A stretch of 64,000 nt of DNA. Origin: Campylobacter geochelonis (GTDB lineage: Bacteria; Campylobacterota; Campylobacteria; Campylobacterales; Campylobacteraceae). The translations under genes were made by a program, and so were the position numbers. The stretch lies in assembly GCF_013201685.1 (NCBI RefSeq), contig NZ_CP053844.1, positions 1,798,001-1,862,000 of the forward strand, written 5' to 3'. How positions within the stretch are numbered: position 1 is the first letter of the stretch; each line of letters begins with the position of its first letter. The notes beneath the pieces are model-generated. The model saw nothing but the letters and a program-made list of their open reading frames with translations, was not told the DNA's origin and searched no databases. Below, one piece after another: positions 20,501-27,175 of the stretch.

Positions 20501-21374
20501 TAATATCCAAACTGACAGTAGTACAACAGAAAACATAGCTATGGGAGATACTGTAACAATTAATGGCGATAGTAAGAACATAAAAGTTACCAACGATGGC
20601 AAAAAGATCAAAGTATCCCTTGCTAAAAACATAACAGAGATTGCTAGTCTTACTACAACCGCTGGCATCGTCTTGGATAATGGCGGTATAAAATTAAACA
20701 ATGATGGAAAAGGCAACAAAAAGATAACAGGCTTAGCAGATGGAGAAAAACCAAACGACGCAGTTAACTACTCTCAACTACAAGAGGTTAAAAACCAAAT
20801 CGGCACTTCATCAACCGCAGTGGCTACAAATCCAGTTAGCGTAAAAACCGCGCCAACAGCCAAAGGCGATGATAGCTTAGCAGTTGGTATGGGAGCAAAA
20901 ACAACCAACAACAACTCAGTCGCACTTGGCACAAACGCAACATCAAGTGGCAAAAACTCAGTCGCACTTGGAGCTGGTTCAAACGATGGCGGCAGAGCTA
21001 ACACAGTATCAGTTGGCTCAGCTGGAAAAGAACGAACCATAAGCAACGTAGCTGCCGGAGTTTACGGCACCGACGCGGTTAATCTAAACCAACTAAACGC
21101 TGGACTTCAAAACGTATATAACCAAATCGGCGAGTATCAAGACGAAGCTAGAGCTGGAACAGCTTCTGCTATCGCTTTAGGAAGTTTAGGTCAAGCAACA
21201 ATCCCTGGTAAAGGTATGTTTGGTGTGGGCGGTGGCTCATATCAAGGACAAAGTGCTGTATCTGTGGGTGTGTCAAAGATGTCTGATGATGGCAAATGGG
21301 TCTTTAAAGCAGGTGCGTCATATGACTCACAGCGAAACATCGGCACAGGCGCATCTATAAACTTCCATTTCTAG
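14535..21374 (+). CDS. Giant YadA-like trimeric autotransporter adhesin
   Basis: A 2279-residue surface protein. Residues 1-27 (MNKAYKHIYKEGVGWVAVSE and following) look like an ESPR extended signal, with cleavage expected after TTYA76. Most of the passenger is YadA-head beta-roll repeats of the NTAIGxNAG type, especially dense at about 1300-1735. At least six neck motifs of the form 'RQITxVAAG...DAVNVAQLKA' break up the head. Four helical inserts of about 57 residues interrupt the beta-roll near 210-271, 402-460, 600-656 and 1773-1823. The C-terminal membrane anchor starts near 2195 and ends in Phe (INFHF). It probably mediates adhesion or autoaggregation after BAM-dependent assembly in the outer membrane. 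Ribosome site GAGGGG precedes the ATG. Confidence 0.95.
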   Translation: MNKAYKHIYKEGVGWVAVSESSSGRSKMSKGSVAVGLGFVQTLKTSFSSTLSSLKSLSFVAALALGISTLPATTYADGFYSDGTTTGMNTTTNKQIALNRNNVGIVTGAGNDTTGAKNTAIGANSGQSVSGNYNNAIGENAGQNVGGSNNTAIGRNAGKNVTSSYNIAIGENAGTGVQTTDTISIGRNSVINGTNSIALGSGARTGKIADTANINKQNKIITDTNAAIAALDKNAADYATKKAELEAVKKTANDELKNIYKASANTVAIGTSARSEVEGGVALGFNSVSSVGKGQVGYDPSKKLTDAQKASGIWTSRQGAVDVGSRQITQLSAGTKDNDAVNVAQLKAAQTKFVSVNSASGGNVNNDGAKGLNSVAIGVSANALGDNSLANGYAAKIGSQADEKEYTTQNKIIADAQKAIESLDKTTADYKDKKAEQDAIIKAANTKLKEIYATNKNALALGVNARTQAVDTLALGTNTRALVEGGIALGSGSLANREKGEIGYDGSGKASTWLRSTEVFTSRNAAFAIGTDSSTRQIIGVAAGSKDTDAVNVGQLKAAQTRFVGVNGTTNNSNYENDGARGTYSIAIGANAKTYDKATDTLYTAEVNKIKAAQTAISKLDRKATDYKTKLKEQNDIIDAARKEITTLDANSERAIALGALATTGAKYAVAIGNNSLADSESATALGNGAKALKENATALGKEAKALEENSVAIGNASNAIGLDSIAIGNSSVANEKAVAISGSASKGGVAIGRGAYARLMPESEDKMLSFGKEQIAGVAIGYGTITRAGAVDIGQRDYRGLIGDADYTGKRIEDIQNSIGTTTVGANSFNSGMFASINGSYSSISKLDQKPTSSLINRLYNLSIAGQGLGATISGSLNSIENRNENKKYSGIGNSIVGFVNKTHLSNASVIIGTANEITNSYLDVDNNPPIDDLTSASSAKDLQDKLMKYAQSEKLGSVLVMGGSNKSDSALFSQVQGVGNILNGKGSTKNLKFNKDGIYPGYSTFNYINGFENTANDVNRLVSIGTNNKITNADNNFVLGNNYNLAGTETARAENNVIIGFNSKKDNGNLSESLKNSIGIGTDVKLGAENTIAIGTGAQATAKNAISIGTGNIVSGANSGAFGDPSIINAANSYSVGNNNAIGKTSENVFVLGNNVVLGGTKDALGKFTDGDSVSGAVALGNKTNVTVADGVALGSGSVASVDKGVVGYDVATKKASTYESATWKSTHSAVSIGKADGTITRQITGVAAGFNDTDAVNVAQLKALNTSISTAVESSKIHYVSIKEGATEKDKNYDNNGATGEGAIAIGSAAMVNGDYSVAVGSNAGYKSEEGKYNNYFGGYAGSQAKGNNNTYIGDHAGFKSDSSVVDVTNKQTRTGYSVAIGDSAGQEAIGNSNTFVGSIAGYKVNGFRNTSLGYNAGASTTGNNNLALGNEAGILTTGGSNIAQGFQAGKNTKGNMNFASGYQAGVYTEGDGNIALGVYAGIDIKLNPDGKAVITNGNETILDETKKVKGNYNTAIGFASGSAVTANYNTAIGFASGIASGLSLSEKGEVKDGKNIALGFGTGNLVKSANNLAIGVNAGVNVNTKGTVTSGNHIAIGVGAGSNLLSGNDSVSIGTNAGIGMILGQRNVAIGYGAGSNLSSRKQGVQGTDNTAVGGSAGQGVVGGNNSAFGASAGLDVIGDRNSAFGTSAGFGVTGSNSTAIGRYAGSNVVGSSNIAIGEFAGRGFTTNRLSANEAISIGKNATAKGNLTIAFGKGAIAGAYDENIVNGYNNEIVAAKIAINGLDKTAADYSAKLREQNDKIKKATDELNKLLAENSNAIAIGTGAQATAENSISIGTGNKVSGKNSGAFGDPNEVSGTGSYAIGNNNTIKANDAFVLGSGVTNEVEGSVVLGNGSTVEKAVATKSVTINGKTYNFAGANPVSTVSVGSSGKERTITNVAAGRISASSTDAINGSQLYATNLAIASISATANTNITNLENKVNAGFNIQTDSSTTENIAMGDTVTINGDSKNIKVTNDGKKIKVSLAKNITEIASLTTTAGIVLDNGGIKLNNDGKGNKKITGLADGEKPNDAVNYSQLQEVKNQIGTSSTAVATNPVSVKTAPTAKGDDSLAVGMGAKTTNNNSVALGTNATSSGKNSVALGAGSNDGGRANTVSVGSAGKERTISNVAAGVYGTDAVNLNQLNAGLQNVYNQIGEYQDEARAGTASAIALGSLGQATIPGKGMFGVGGGSYQGQSAVSVGVSKMSDDGKWVFKAGASYDSQRNIGTGASINFHF

Positions 21375-21387
21375 GATAAATTTAACG

Positions 21388-21407
21388 TAGGGGCAAAACC
21401 GCCCCTA
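21388..21407 (+). other. Hairpin between adhesin and lipoprotein genes
   Basis: A perfect 7-bp stem TAGGGGC/GCCCCTA with loop AAAACC is followed by A rather than T. It is therefore unlikely to be a full terminator; a role in mRNA stability or in lowering expression of the downstream gene is more plausible. Confidence 0.5.
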
Positions 21408-21424
21408 TAAAAAAAGGATAATAA

Positions 21425-21838
21425 ATGAAAAAAAGATTGATTATAATTTCGGCTGTGATTTTAATGTTTGCGCTTCAAGGTTGTGTAACAAAAACAAGTG
21501 ATAATGTTCCAGATAATGGCATTTTAAGCGCCGATGAAGTGAAATTTCCAGAATTTGATGATGCGTGGATAGAGCGTGGCGCATTCCCGAGGATAAACGA
21601 CTTAAAAAAGATAAAAGCCGGTATGGATAAGGACAACATTCGCTTACTTATCGGACATCCACACTATCCAGCTGGGCTACTTGGCGTGCGCGAGTGGGAC
21701 TATTTGTTTAACTTTAGAACTAAAGATGGTGTAAAACAGTGTCAGTATAAAGTCGTGTTTGATAAAGACTACATAGCTCAAAGCTTTTTTTGGAAAAGCG
21801 TTGAGTGTGAAAAACTAGCCAACGCTCAAGCTCTATAA
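21425..21838 (+). CDS. BamE/SmpA-like outer-membrane lipoprotein
   Basis: A 137-residue lipoprotein with lipobox ALQGC (Cys20). The SmpA/OmlA core is visible as INDLKKIKAGMDKDNIRLLI and GHPHYPAGLLGVREWDYLFNF, followed by the CQYKVVFD strand. BamE-type proteins assist outer-membrane beta-barrel insertion. It begins 50 bases after the adhesin stop, so the two are probably one transcript. In other bacteria trimeric autotransporters are paired with dedicated lipoprotein helpers (SadB with SadA, TpgA with Ata, the latter containing an SmpA domain). A dedicated helper is therefore plausible, and the housekeeping BamE is the alternative. Confidence 0.8.
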   Translation: MKKRLIIISAVILMFALQGCVTKTSDNVPDNGILSADEVKFPEFDDAWIERGAFPRINDLKKIKAGMDKDNIRLLIGHPHYPAGLLGVREWDYLFNFRTKDGVKQCQYKVVFDKDYIAQSFFWKSVECEKLANAQAL

Positions 21839-21854
21839 CGAGCTTGGCGTTTTA
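21821..21854 (+). terminator. Rho-independent terminator overlapping the lipoprotein stop codon
   Basis: AACGCTCAAGCTC pairs with GAGCTTGGCGTT around a TATAAC loop, 12 bp with one bulge, and is followed by TTTT. The stem includes the last codons of the lipoprotein gene and should end the adhesin-lipoprotein transcript. Confidence 0.8.
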
Positions 21855-22661
21855 AATTTGCTTTTTTTACAGCTTTTTTACTTTTAACTTCGCATAGCTT
21901 AGGCATTTCTATCAAGAGTTTAGGCTATGCGATTTTAAACAACACTTAGTATAATAAATCCAACGACAATTAAGCTTAAAAGCTAGATTCTAACGTATTT
22001 TGATAAGTCATCTTTAGTATAAATTTATGCTACAAAAAGTAAAATTTGCTTATGACATATAAATTAGATAAATTTAACAAATTTAGATACAACAGCAAAA
22101 ACAATCACAGTTTTAACAAATACAAAAGCCAAATCAGATGATTTTGTATAAACTACTCTTTAAATGAAGCTGACAAAGGCTTAGCTTATTATCTATGTCG
22201 GCTACACAGCACGCTACTATAGATTTTTTGAGTCGGTAAAGACTTAGTTTATCTATCCTACTGCCACGCTCATCGCCCACACCGCTAAATATAGCCTATA
22301 GTCTTATCAAAGATAACAGTTGCATTTGGCATATGTAGAAGCAGTTTATAAAAGTTTAGTTGCTTTACGTGCCATAAAGTAAGCGATTTCACTTATAAAA
22401 ATTTATAAAAAAATTATTATATTTTCACTAAAATTATAAATAAAATAAATAACATCTCATAAAACAGCCAGCCAAATTCCCTTTTAAAATACTAAATTTA
22501 CTAATCCAAAGTTTAAACTAAAGCCAGATAAATATAAGCTCAAATTTAGGTTTAAAGCTAGTCAAATTTAGTCAAAACAAAAGCGCCATAGTTATAAATA
22601 TAAGCACATTTAAGCAATATTGTTGTAAAATTGCCATTTTAGATTTTAAAGGCGAATTTTT
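21855..22661. other. Gene-free region of about 0.8 kb upstream of mraY
   Basis: No credible coding frame is seen. A second hairpin lies at 21890-21932 (TCGCATAGC/GCTATGCGA, 25-base loop, then TTTT). A less AT-rich segment near 22165-22310 could be a decayed gene; conceptual frames there hit stops every 10-20 codons. The mraY promoter presumably lies near the right end. Confidence 0.45.
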
Positions 22662-23726
22662 ATGTTTTATTTTTTATATGAAACTTTTGGTATAAATATC
22701 TTTAGCTACATCACCGTTAGGACGGGCTTGGCGTTTTTTTTATCGTTTATTTTTTCCGTATATTTTATGCCTAAATTTATAACTTGGGCGAAAGAAAAAA
22801 AGGCAAACCAGCCTATCTACGAACTCGCACCCAAAACTCATCAGTGTAAAAACTCAACACCCACAATGGGCGGAATCGTCTTTGCTCTAAGTGCTGTTGT
22901 TGCGACACTTTTAAGTGCAAATTTAACAAACATCTTCGTTCTTACTGGGCTTTTGATTTTACTTGGCTTTGGATATATCGGCTTTAAAGATGACTACGCG
23001 AAAATCACCTGTGGCAAGAACCACGATGGGATGAGCGCTAGAGTCAAATTTGGCTATCAAATTTCGTTTTCTTTGCTTATCGCTATCGTTCTTTATACTT
23101 TTACAAATTTAGATAGCAACTTTTATCTACCTTTTTACAAACATCCTATTTTTAATATGTCTTTTTTAGCCATAGTTTTTTGGACTTTGGTTATCACAGC
23201 TAGTTCAAATGCAGTAAATTTAACCGATGGGCTTGATGGCTTAGCTACCATTCCATCGGTATTTTCACTCTCTACTCTTGGCGTTTTTTTATATCTTAGC
23301 GGGCATGCTGTTTTAAGCCAGTATCTACTCTTGCCAAAAGTTGTAGGTATCGGCGAAGTGTGTATAATCTGTGGTGCGCTAGTTGGCTCTATGCTTGGAT
23401 TTTTGTGGTATAACTGCTATCCGGCTGAAGTTTTTATGGGCGATAGCGGGAGCTTGAGCGTTGGTGCGTTTATCGGATACTGTGGCGTTATAAGCAAAAA
23501 TGAACTTTTGCTTATCATCATCGGATTTGTCTTTGTTATGGAAACGCTCTCTGTGATTTTGCAAGTTGGAAGCTTTAAAATTTTTAAAAAACGGATATTT
23601 TTAATGGCGCCTATTCATCACCATTTTGAGCTTAAAGGTTGGGTTGAAAACAAGATAATAGTGCGTTTTTGGATAATTGCTTTGATAGTTAATATCATCG
23701 CTTTAACATCTTTAAAATTAAGATAA
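22662..23726 (+). CDS. mraY: Phospho-N-acetylmuramoyl-pentapeptide transferase
   Basis: A 354-residue polytopic enzyme that attaches UDP-MurNAc-pentapeptide to undecaprenyl phosphate to make lipid I. Recognisable motifs are [14 protein letters not shown] near the N-terminus, the aspartate-rich GFKDDYAK, the substrate-site segment [26 protein letters not shown] and the C-terminal histidine cluster [12 protein letters not shown]. murD follows after 10 bases, as part of a small peptidoglycan operon. Confidence 0.96.
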   Translation: MFYFLYETFGINIFSYITVRTGLAFFLSFIFSVYFMPKFITWAKEKKANQPIYELAPKTHQCKNSTPTMGGIVFALSAVVATLLSANLTNIFVLTGLLILLGFGYIGFKDDYAKITCGKNHDGMSARVKFGYQISFSLLIAIVLYTFTNLDSNFYLPFYKHPIFNMSFLAIVFWTLVITASSNAVNLTDGLDGLATIPSVFSLSTLGVFLYLSGHAVLSQYLLLPKVVGIGEVCIICGALVGSMLGFLWYNCYPAEVFMGDSGSLSVGAFIGYCGVISKNELLLIIIGFVFVMETLSVILQVGSFKIFKKRIFLMAPIHHHFELKGWVENKIIVRFWIIALIVNIIALTSLKLR

Positions 23727-23736
23727 AGGCTAGAAA

Positions 23737-24930
23737 ATGAGAAGTTTGTTTGGATATGGTTTGACAACAAAAGCCATCGCAAAAAGCGGCGGTTGGAGCA
23801 TATATGATGATAAATTTAAAAGCATGGCAAAAGATGACTTTGGAAACTCACTTTTACCTCCAAGTGAATTTGATGCGCAAAAAAGCGAACTTGAAATCCC
23901 AAGCCCAGGCTTTCCACGCACTCACAGGCTAGCAAAAGAAGCTAAAAATCTCATAAGCGAATACGACTTTTTTAGAAACACATCGCCTACAAAAGTCTGG
24001 ATAAGTGGGACTAATGGCAAGACTACAACCACGCAGATGAGCCAGTTTTTGCTTAAAAACTTTGGCTCGGTTATGGGAGGAAATGTTGGGACTCCGCTAG
24101 CCGCACTAGATAAAAACGCAAAAATTTGGATACTAGAGACCAGCTCATTTACAATCCACTACACCAAATTCGCCTATCCTAAAATTTACGCCCTGCTTCC
24201 AGTTACGCCAGATCACTTAAGCTGGCATGGAGATATGAGCGAGTATGTTAAAGCTAAGCTTAAACCTCTTTCTATGATGGATAGCACCTGCACCGCAATC
24301 GTGCCTAAAATCTATGCTAACACACCATCTCGCGCGAGAATTTTAAGCTATGAAAACGACGCAGACTTAGCTAAAATTTGTGGCATTGATATAGATAACG
24401 TGAAATTTAAAATCCCATTTTTAATGGATGCTTTAATGGCGCTTTGCGTGCAAAAACTGCTTGTTGGCGAGGCTGATGTGGCGCTTTTGAATGAATTTGA
24501 GATAGAAAAAAACCGCATAGAAGAATTTCACGATAGGTTTTCAAGGCTTTGGGTAAATGACACGAAGGCTACGAATTTAGACGCGACAATCCAAGCCGTT
24601 AGAAGATATAAAGAGTTAAAAATTCGCTTGATTTTAGGTGGCGATGATAAAGGCGTGGACTTGCACGAGCTTTTTGACTCGTTTTTAGGGCTTGATTTAG
24701 AAATTTATGCTATCGGTTCAAACACAGATAAACTTATGGCTTTAGCTAACCAATACGGCTTTAAAGCCACTCGTTGCGAAGTGCTAGAAACTGCAGTGAA
24801 TAAAATCGCCTTAAATTTAGCAAACTCTGGCGAAGTCGCACTTCTAAGCCCAGCTTGCGCGAGCCTAGATCAGTTTAGCTCATACGCACAGCGTGGAGAT
24901 AAATTTAAGGAATTTGTAGCGAATTTATAA
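23737..24930 (+). CDS. murD: UDP-N-acetylmuramoylalanine--D-glutamate ligase
   Basis: A 397-residue Mur ligase adding D-glutamate to UDP-MurNAc-L-alanine. The ATP loop SGTNGKTTTTQ is near residues 90-100. The Mur signatures ETSSFTIHY, TPDHLSWHGDMSEY and VNDTKATNLDAT are present, and the C-terminal domain shows LGGDDKGVDL and LSPACASLDQF. It is shorter than the enterobacterial enzyme (about 438), as expected for Campylobacter. It lies 10 bases after mraY. Confidence 0.95.
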   Translation: MRSLFGYGLTTKAIAKSGGWSIYDDKFKSMAKDDFGNSLLPPSEFDAQKSELEIPSPGFPRTHRLAKEAKNLISEYDFFRNTSPTKVWISGTNGKTTTTQMSQFLLKNFGSVMGGNVGTPLAALDKNAKIWILETSSFTIHYTKFAYPKIYALLPVTPDHLSWHGDMSEYVKAKLKPLSMMDSTCTAIVPKIYANTPSRARILSYENDADLAKICGIDIDNVKFKIPFLMDALMALCVQKLLVGEADVALLNEFEIEKNRIEEFHDRFSRLWVNDTKATNLDATIQAVRRYKELKIRLILGGDDKGVDLHELFDSFLGLDLEIYAIGSNTDKLMALANQYGFKATRCEVLETAVNKIALNLANSGEVALLSPACASLDQFSSYAQRGDKFKEFVANL

Positions 24931-25503
24931 TCTTTTTAAATTTGAGCTAAATTTAAAGAGTTTTTGACAAATTTATAAATTTGAGTGAAATTTTGGCTAA
25001 ATTTAAAATGCCTTATACGTGTAAAATACCTTGTAAAATACTCTCTATAAAATCTTAGTTAGCAAATTTGCAAAATCTAGGATTTTTAAATAGACTTAAT
25101 TAGCTGTTTACTGTTAAAATACTTAAGGCTTTTTTAAAAAAGAAAAATCTTAAAATTTAGATTTAGCAGCAGTTGAAAGTCTAAAATTTCGTTGATAATC
25201 TTATATTTGGTTTGCGGTTTTGTAACTAAAGGCTTGATTAATTACAGCTATAATTTGCACCATTTATAGCTACAATGGTTTGTTATTTGAGTTTTGGCCA
25301 AAAGTTAATCTCTTTTGCTTTTTATATTATTTATAGCGCCTTAACGGTATTTGCCTATATCTTAAATAAATATTTGCATAAAGATACTTTAGCCAACATG
25401 GTAATAGATAGAAAATAGTAAATTTTAAATAATTTCAAAAATATCCTAAATTTAACCTATTTTTAAGAATATTTGCTATAGAATTACATTTCACTTTTTT
25501 GGT
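24931..25503. other. Intergenic region between murD and tRNA-Phe
   Basis: About 570 AT-rich bases without a credible reading frame. Only the tRNA promoter at its right end is recognisable. Confidence 0.45.
25471..25484 (+). promoter_or_regulatory. Promoter of tRNA-Phe
   Basis: ATTTGCTATAGAAT matches the extended -10 form common in Campylobacter (T-rich, TGnTAWAAT-like) and lies about 20 bases before the tRNA 5' end. Transcription should start near 25491. Confidence 0.55.
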
Positions 25504-25579
25504 GGTTGGATAGCTCAGTCGGTAGAGCAGCAGACTGAAAATCTGCGTGTCGGCAGTTCGATTCTGCCTCTAACCACCA
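25504..25579 (+). tRNA. tRNA-Phe (GAA)
   Basis: A 76-base tRNA with CCA encoded. The acceptor pair is GGTTGGA/TCTAACC. The anticodon stem GCAGA/TCTGC encloses the loop CTGAAAA with anticodon GAA. The T-arm contains GTTCGATTC. Its last 15 bases are part of the 95-bp direct repeat that also occurs at 31474, which marks it as the integration target of the adjoining element. Confidence 0.97.
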
Positions 25580-25659
25580 CTTCCTATAAAATATCCCCAT
25601 CTCATCGCTTTTCATAAATCTTATTAAAGCCGCTAAAATGGTTTTTTGTCCTTGAATTT
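25565..25659 (+). repeat. attL: left copy of 95-bp direct repeat
   Basis: The first 48 bases (25565-25612) match attR exactly and include the tRNA-Phe 3' end. The remaining 47 bases differ from attR at three positions. The copy keeps the tRNA gene intact after integration. Confidence 0.88.
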
Positions 25660-25719
25660 TTTAAATTCTTGCAATGTCAATGCAGAAAGTTGAATTTGAC
25701 CAAAATTTGGTAAGATTTA

Positions 25720-25752
25720 GGACTAAAAAATTGACTAAAAAATTTTTAGTCA
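25720..25752 (+). other. Left arm-type integrase sites
   Basis: GGACTAAAAA (25720-25729), TGACTAAAAA (25732-25741) and its inverse TTTTTAGTCA (25743-25752) are clustered between attL and the integrase gene. The same word recurs in inverted orientation at the right end of the element, as expected for arm sites bound by the integrase N-terminal domain. Confidence 0.6.
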
Positions 25753-25812
25753 GTTAGAAAATAATCAAATCACTTATAATTACTTATACCTAGAATAAAA
25801 AACGAAAGGTAT

Positions 25813-27054
25813 ATGATGATTATTTGTACTGTCGATATCCAAAAAATAAAAGAACGTGCTGGATTCAAAGTCCAACCCGACGTCGTTATCGAATTATTCG
25901 AGCTTCCTACATTTTATAACAAAATTTATCGAGAAATTTTGTACCCAAATTTGCAAATTAGGGTTAAAAAAAATAAAAAAAGAGGTCAAAAATATACAAA
26001 AACATTCTATTTTGTTGGAAAAGACAAAAAATTAACGCTTTTGGGCAAATTTCCAGAACTAAAATTTAGAAACGCAATAAGAGCAGTTGAAAATTTGAAA
26101 ACAGTTGCCCCTAAAATCGAGCAAACCACTCTAAAATCGGCGTATGAGCGATTTAAAATACAACTATGTTCGAATTTGAAACAAAGCACCATTACAAAAA
26201 ATGACAAACTGTTTAAAACTCTGATGGCTTTTCATAATAAACCGCTAAAATCAATAAAGAAGTCCGATTTTATCGAGATTTGCAACACTTATTACAAACA
26301 ACAAAAATATAATACGGCTGAGCAAACGTTCAACCTTGCACGCTCAATTTTGTCATTTTCAGTTGCAACTGGGCTATTATCTGATAACCCATTAAAAGAT
26401 GTCAAATTTCGCCAAATTTTCGCAATTACGAAAGGCGAATATGGCTATTTGCCAACAGAGGATACAGTTGCCTTATGCTCTTTAATTAAATATATCTATA
26501 ATTATTCCAACACAAAAAGTGTCCGAAATGCCCTTATTTTGGGACTTTTAACGGGGCTGCGAAGTAAAAACGTAAGAGAGCTGAAAAAAAGCCAGTTACA
26601 TCAAAATGAAAACGGTTATTTTCTTGAATTTTCAGCAAACGAAACAAAAGCAAATAGAGCCGAAAAATTGGGAATCCCCCCCAAATTGGCACTTTGGCTA
26701 AATTCACTTAAAACAAACAACGACTTCTTTTTTACCGGTGCCACGGGCAAAATTCTAAGCGACGGCAGTCTAAGCAACGCCCTTAGACCTTATTCAAATC
26801 TGGAATTTCACGAGGGTTCAAGGTTCGTTTTTCATTCATTTAGAAAGGTTTTGAGCAGTTTTTGCGGAAAAGAGCTAGGTTTAAATTCGAGACTAGCCAT
26901 CGAGAAGTGCCTATTTCACGACATTTCAAGCACCTTAGGAAGCTCGACACACGGCACCTACGATAAAAGCACATATGAAAATGACACTCGAAAAGTGCTT
27001 GAATTTTGGCTGGGCTATATTTGCAAGGTGGGAGAAATCGATGTTTTGGAATAA
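25813..27054 (+). CDS. int: Tyrosine recombinase (integrase) of the tRNA-Phe element
   Basis: A 413-residue integrase that would catalyse insertion into and excision from tRNA-Phe. The N-terminal arm-binding and central core-binding regions precede a catalytic domain with Arg250 (LTGLRSKN), a basic beta-hairpin region (ETKANRAEKLG), His341-x-x-Arg344 (FVFHSFRK), His369 and the nucleophile Tyr383 (HGTYDKSTY; Tyr388 is the alternative). It starts at ATG 25813 behind AAAGG, 234 bases after the tRNA. It contains a run of seven C residues near 26676-26682. The location and orientation are typical for tRNA-integrating islands. Confidence 0.92.
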   Translation: MMIICTVDIQKIKERAGFKVQPDVVIELFELPTFYNKIYREILYPNLQIRVKKNKKRGQKYTKTFYFVGKDKKLTLLGKFPELKFRNAIRAVENLKTVAPKIEQTTLKSAYERFKIQLCSNLKQSTITKNDKLFKTLMAFHNKPLKSIKKSDFIEICNTYYKQQKYNTAEQTFNLARSILSFSVATGLLSDNPLKDVKFRQIFAITKGEYGYLPTEDTVALCSLIKYIYNYSNTKSVRNALILGLLTGLRSKNVRELKKSQLHQNENGYFLEFSANETKANRAEKLGIPPKLALWLNSLKTNNDFFFTGATGKILSDGSLSNALRPYSNLEFHEGSRFVFHSFRKVLSSFCGKELGLNSRLAIEKCLFHDISSTLGSSTHGTYDKSTYENDTRKVLEFWLGYICKVGEIDVLE

Positions 27055-27175
27055 AATAAAAGAGTCCCGAAAGGTATATATTGTAGTGGGACTCTCAATT
27101 AGTTTCGACAAAATTATACCATATTTTGATAAATTTATATTTATGTTTTTTAGTCCTCTCAGGGGGCAAAAATGA
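27041..27175 (+). CDS. 44-residue putative membrane peptide
   Basis: This small frame begins with ATG 27041 behind GGGAGA, overlaps the integrase 3' end by 14 bases and ends in TGA that overlaps the next start (ATGA at 27172). The peptide has a basic N-terminus (MFWNKIKESRK) and hydrophobic stretches VYIVVGLSISF and FIFMFF. The tight overlaps on both sides suggest real translational coupling. The function is unknown; a hairpin (27061-27095) lies inside it. It could instead be only a leader that couples rep translation. Confidence 0.45.
   Translation: MFWNKIKESRKVYIVVGLSISFDKIIPYFDKFIFMFFSPLRGQK
27061..27095 (+). other. Hairpin after the integrase gene
   Basis: Perfect 8-bp arms AGAGTCCC (27061-27068) and GGGACTCT (27088-27095) lie just after the integrase stop. 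No T-run follows, so it may act as an attenuator or regulator between int and rep rather than as a terminator. Confidence 0.4.

Noticed and set aside
15566-21046. Several minus-strand frames of 60-150 codons within the adhesin gene
   Set aside because: They are shadows of the repetitive adhesin sequence, Pro/Ala/Ser-rich with no ribosome sites.
22160-22310. Possible gene in the desert before mraY
   Set aside because: All frames have frequent stops and no recognisable protein segment.
26676-26682. Run of seven C in the integrase gene as a phase-variable tract
   Set aside because: Campylobacter phase-variable tracts are usually eight or more and lie in surface genes; this one encodes Pro-Pro in a conserved position.
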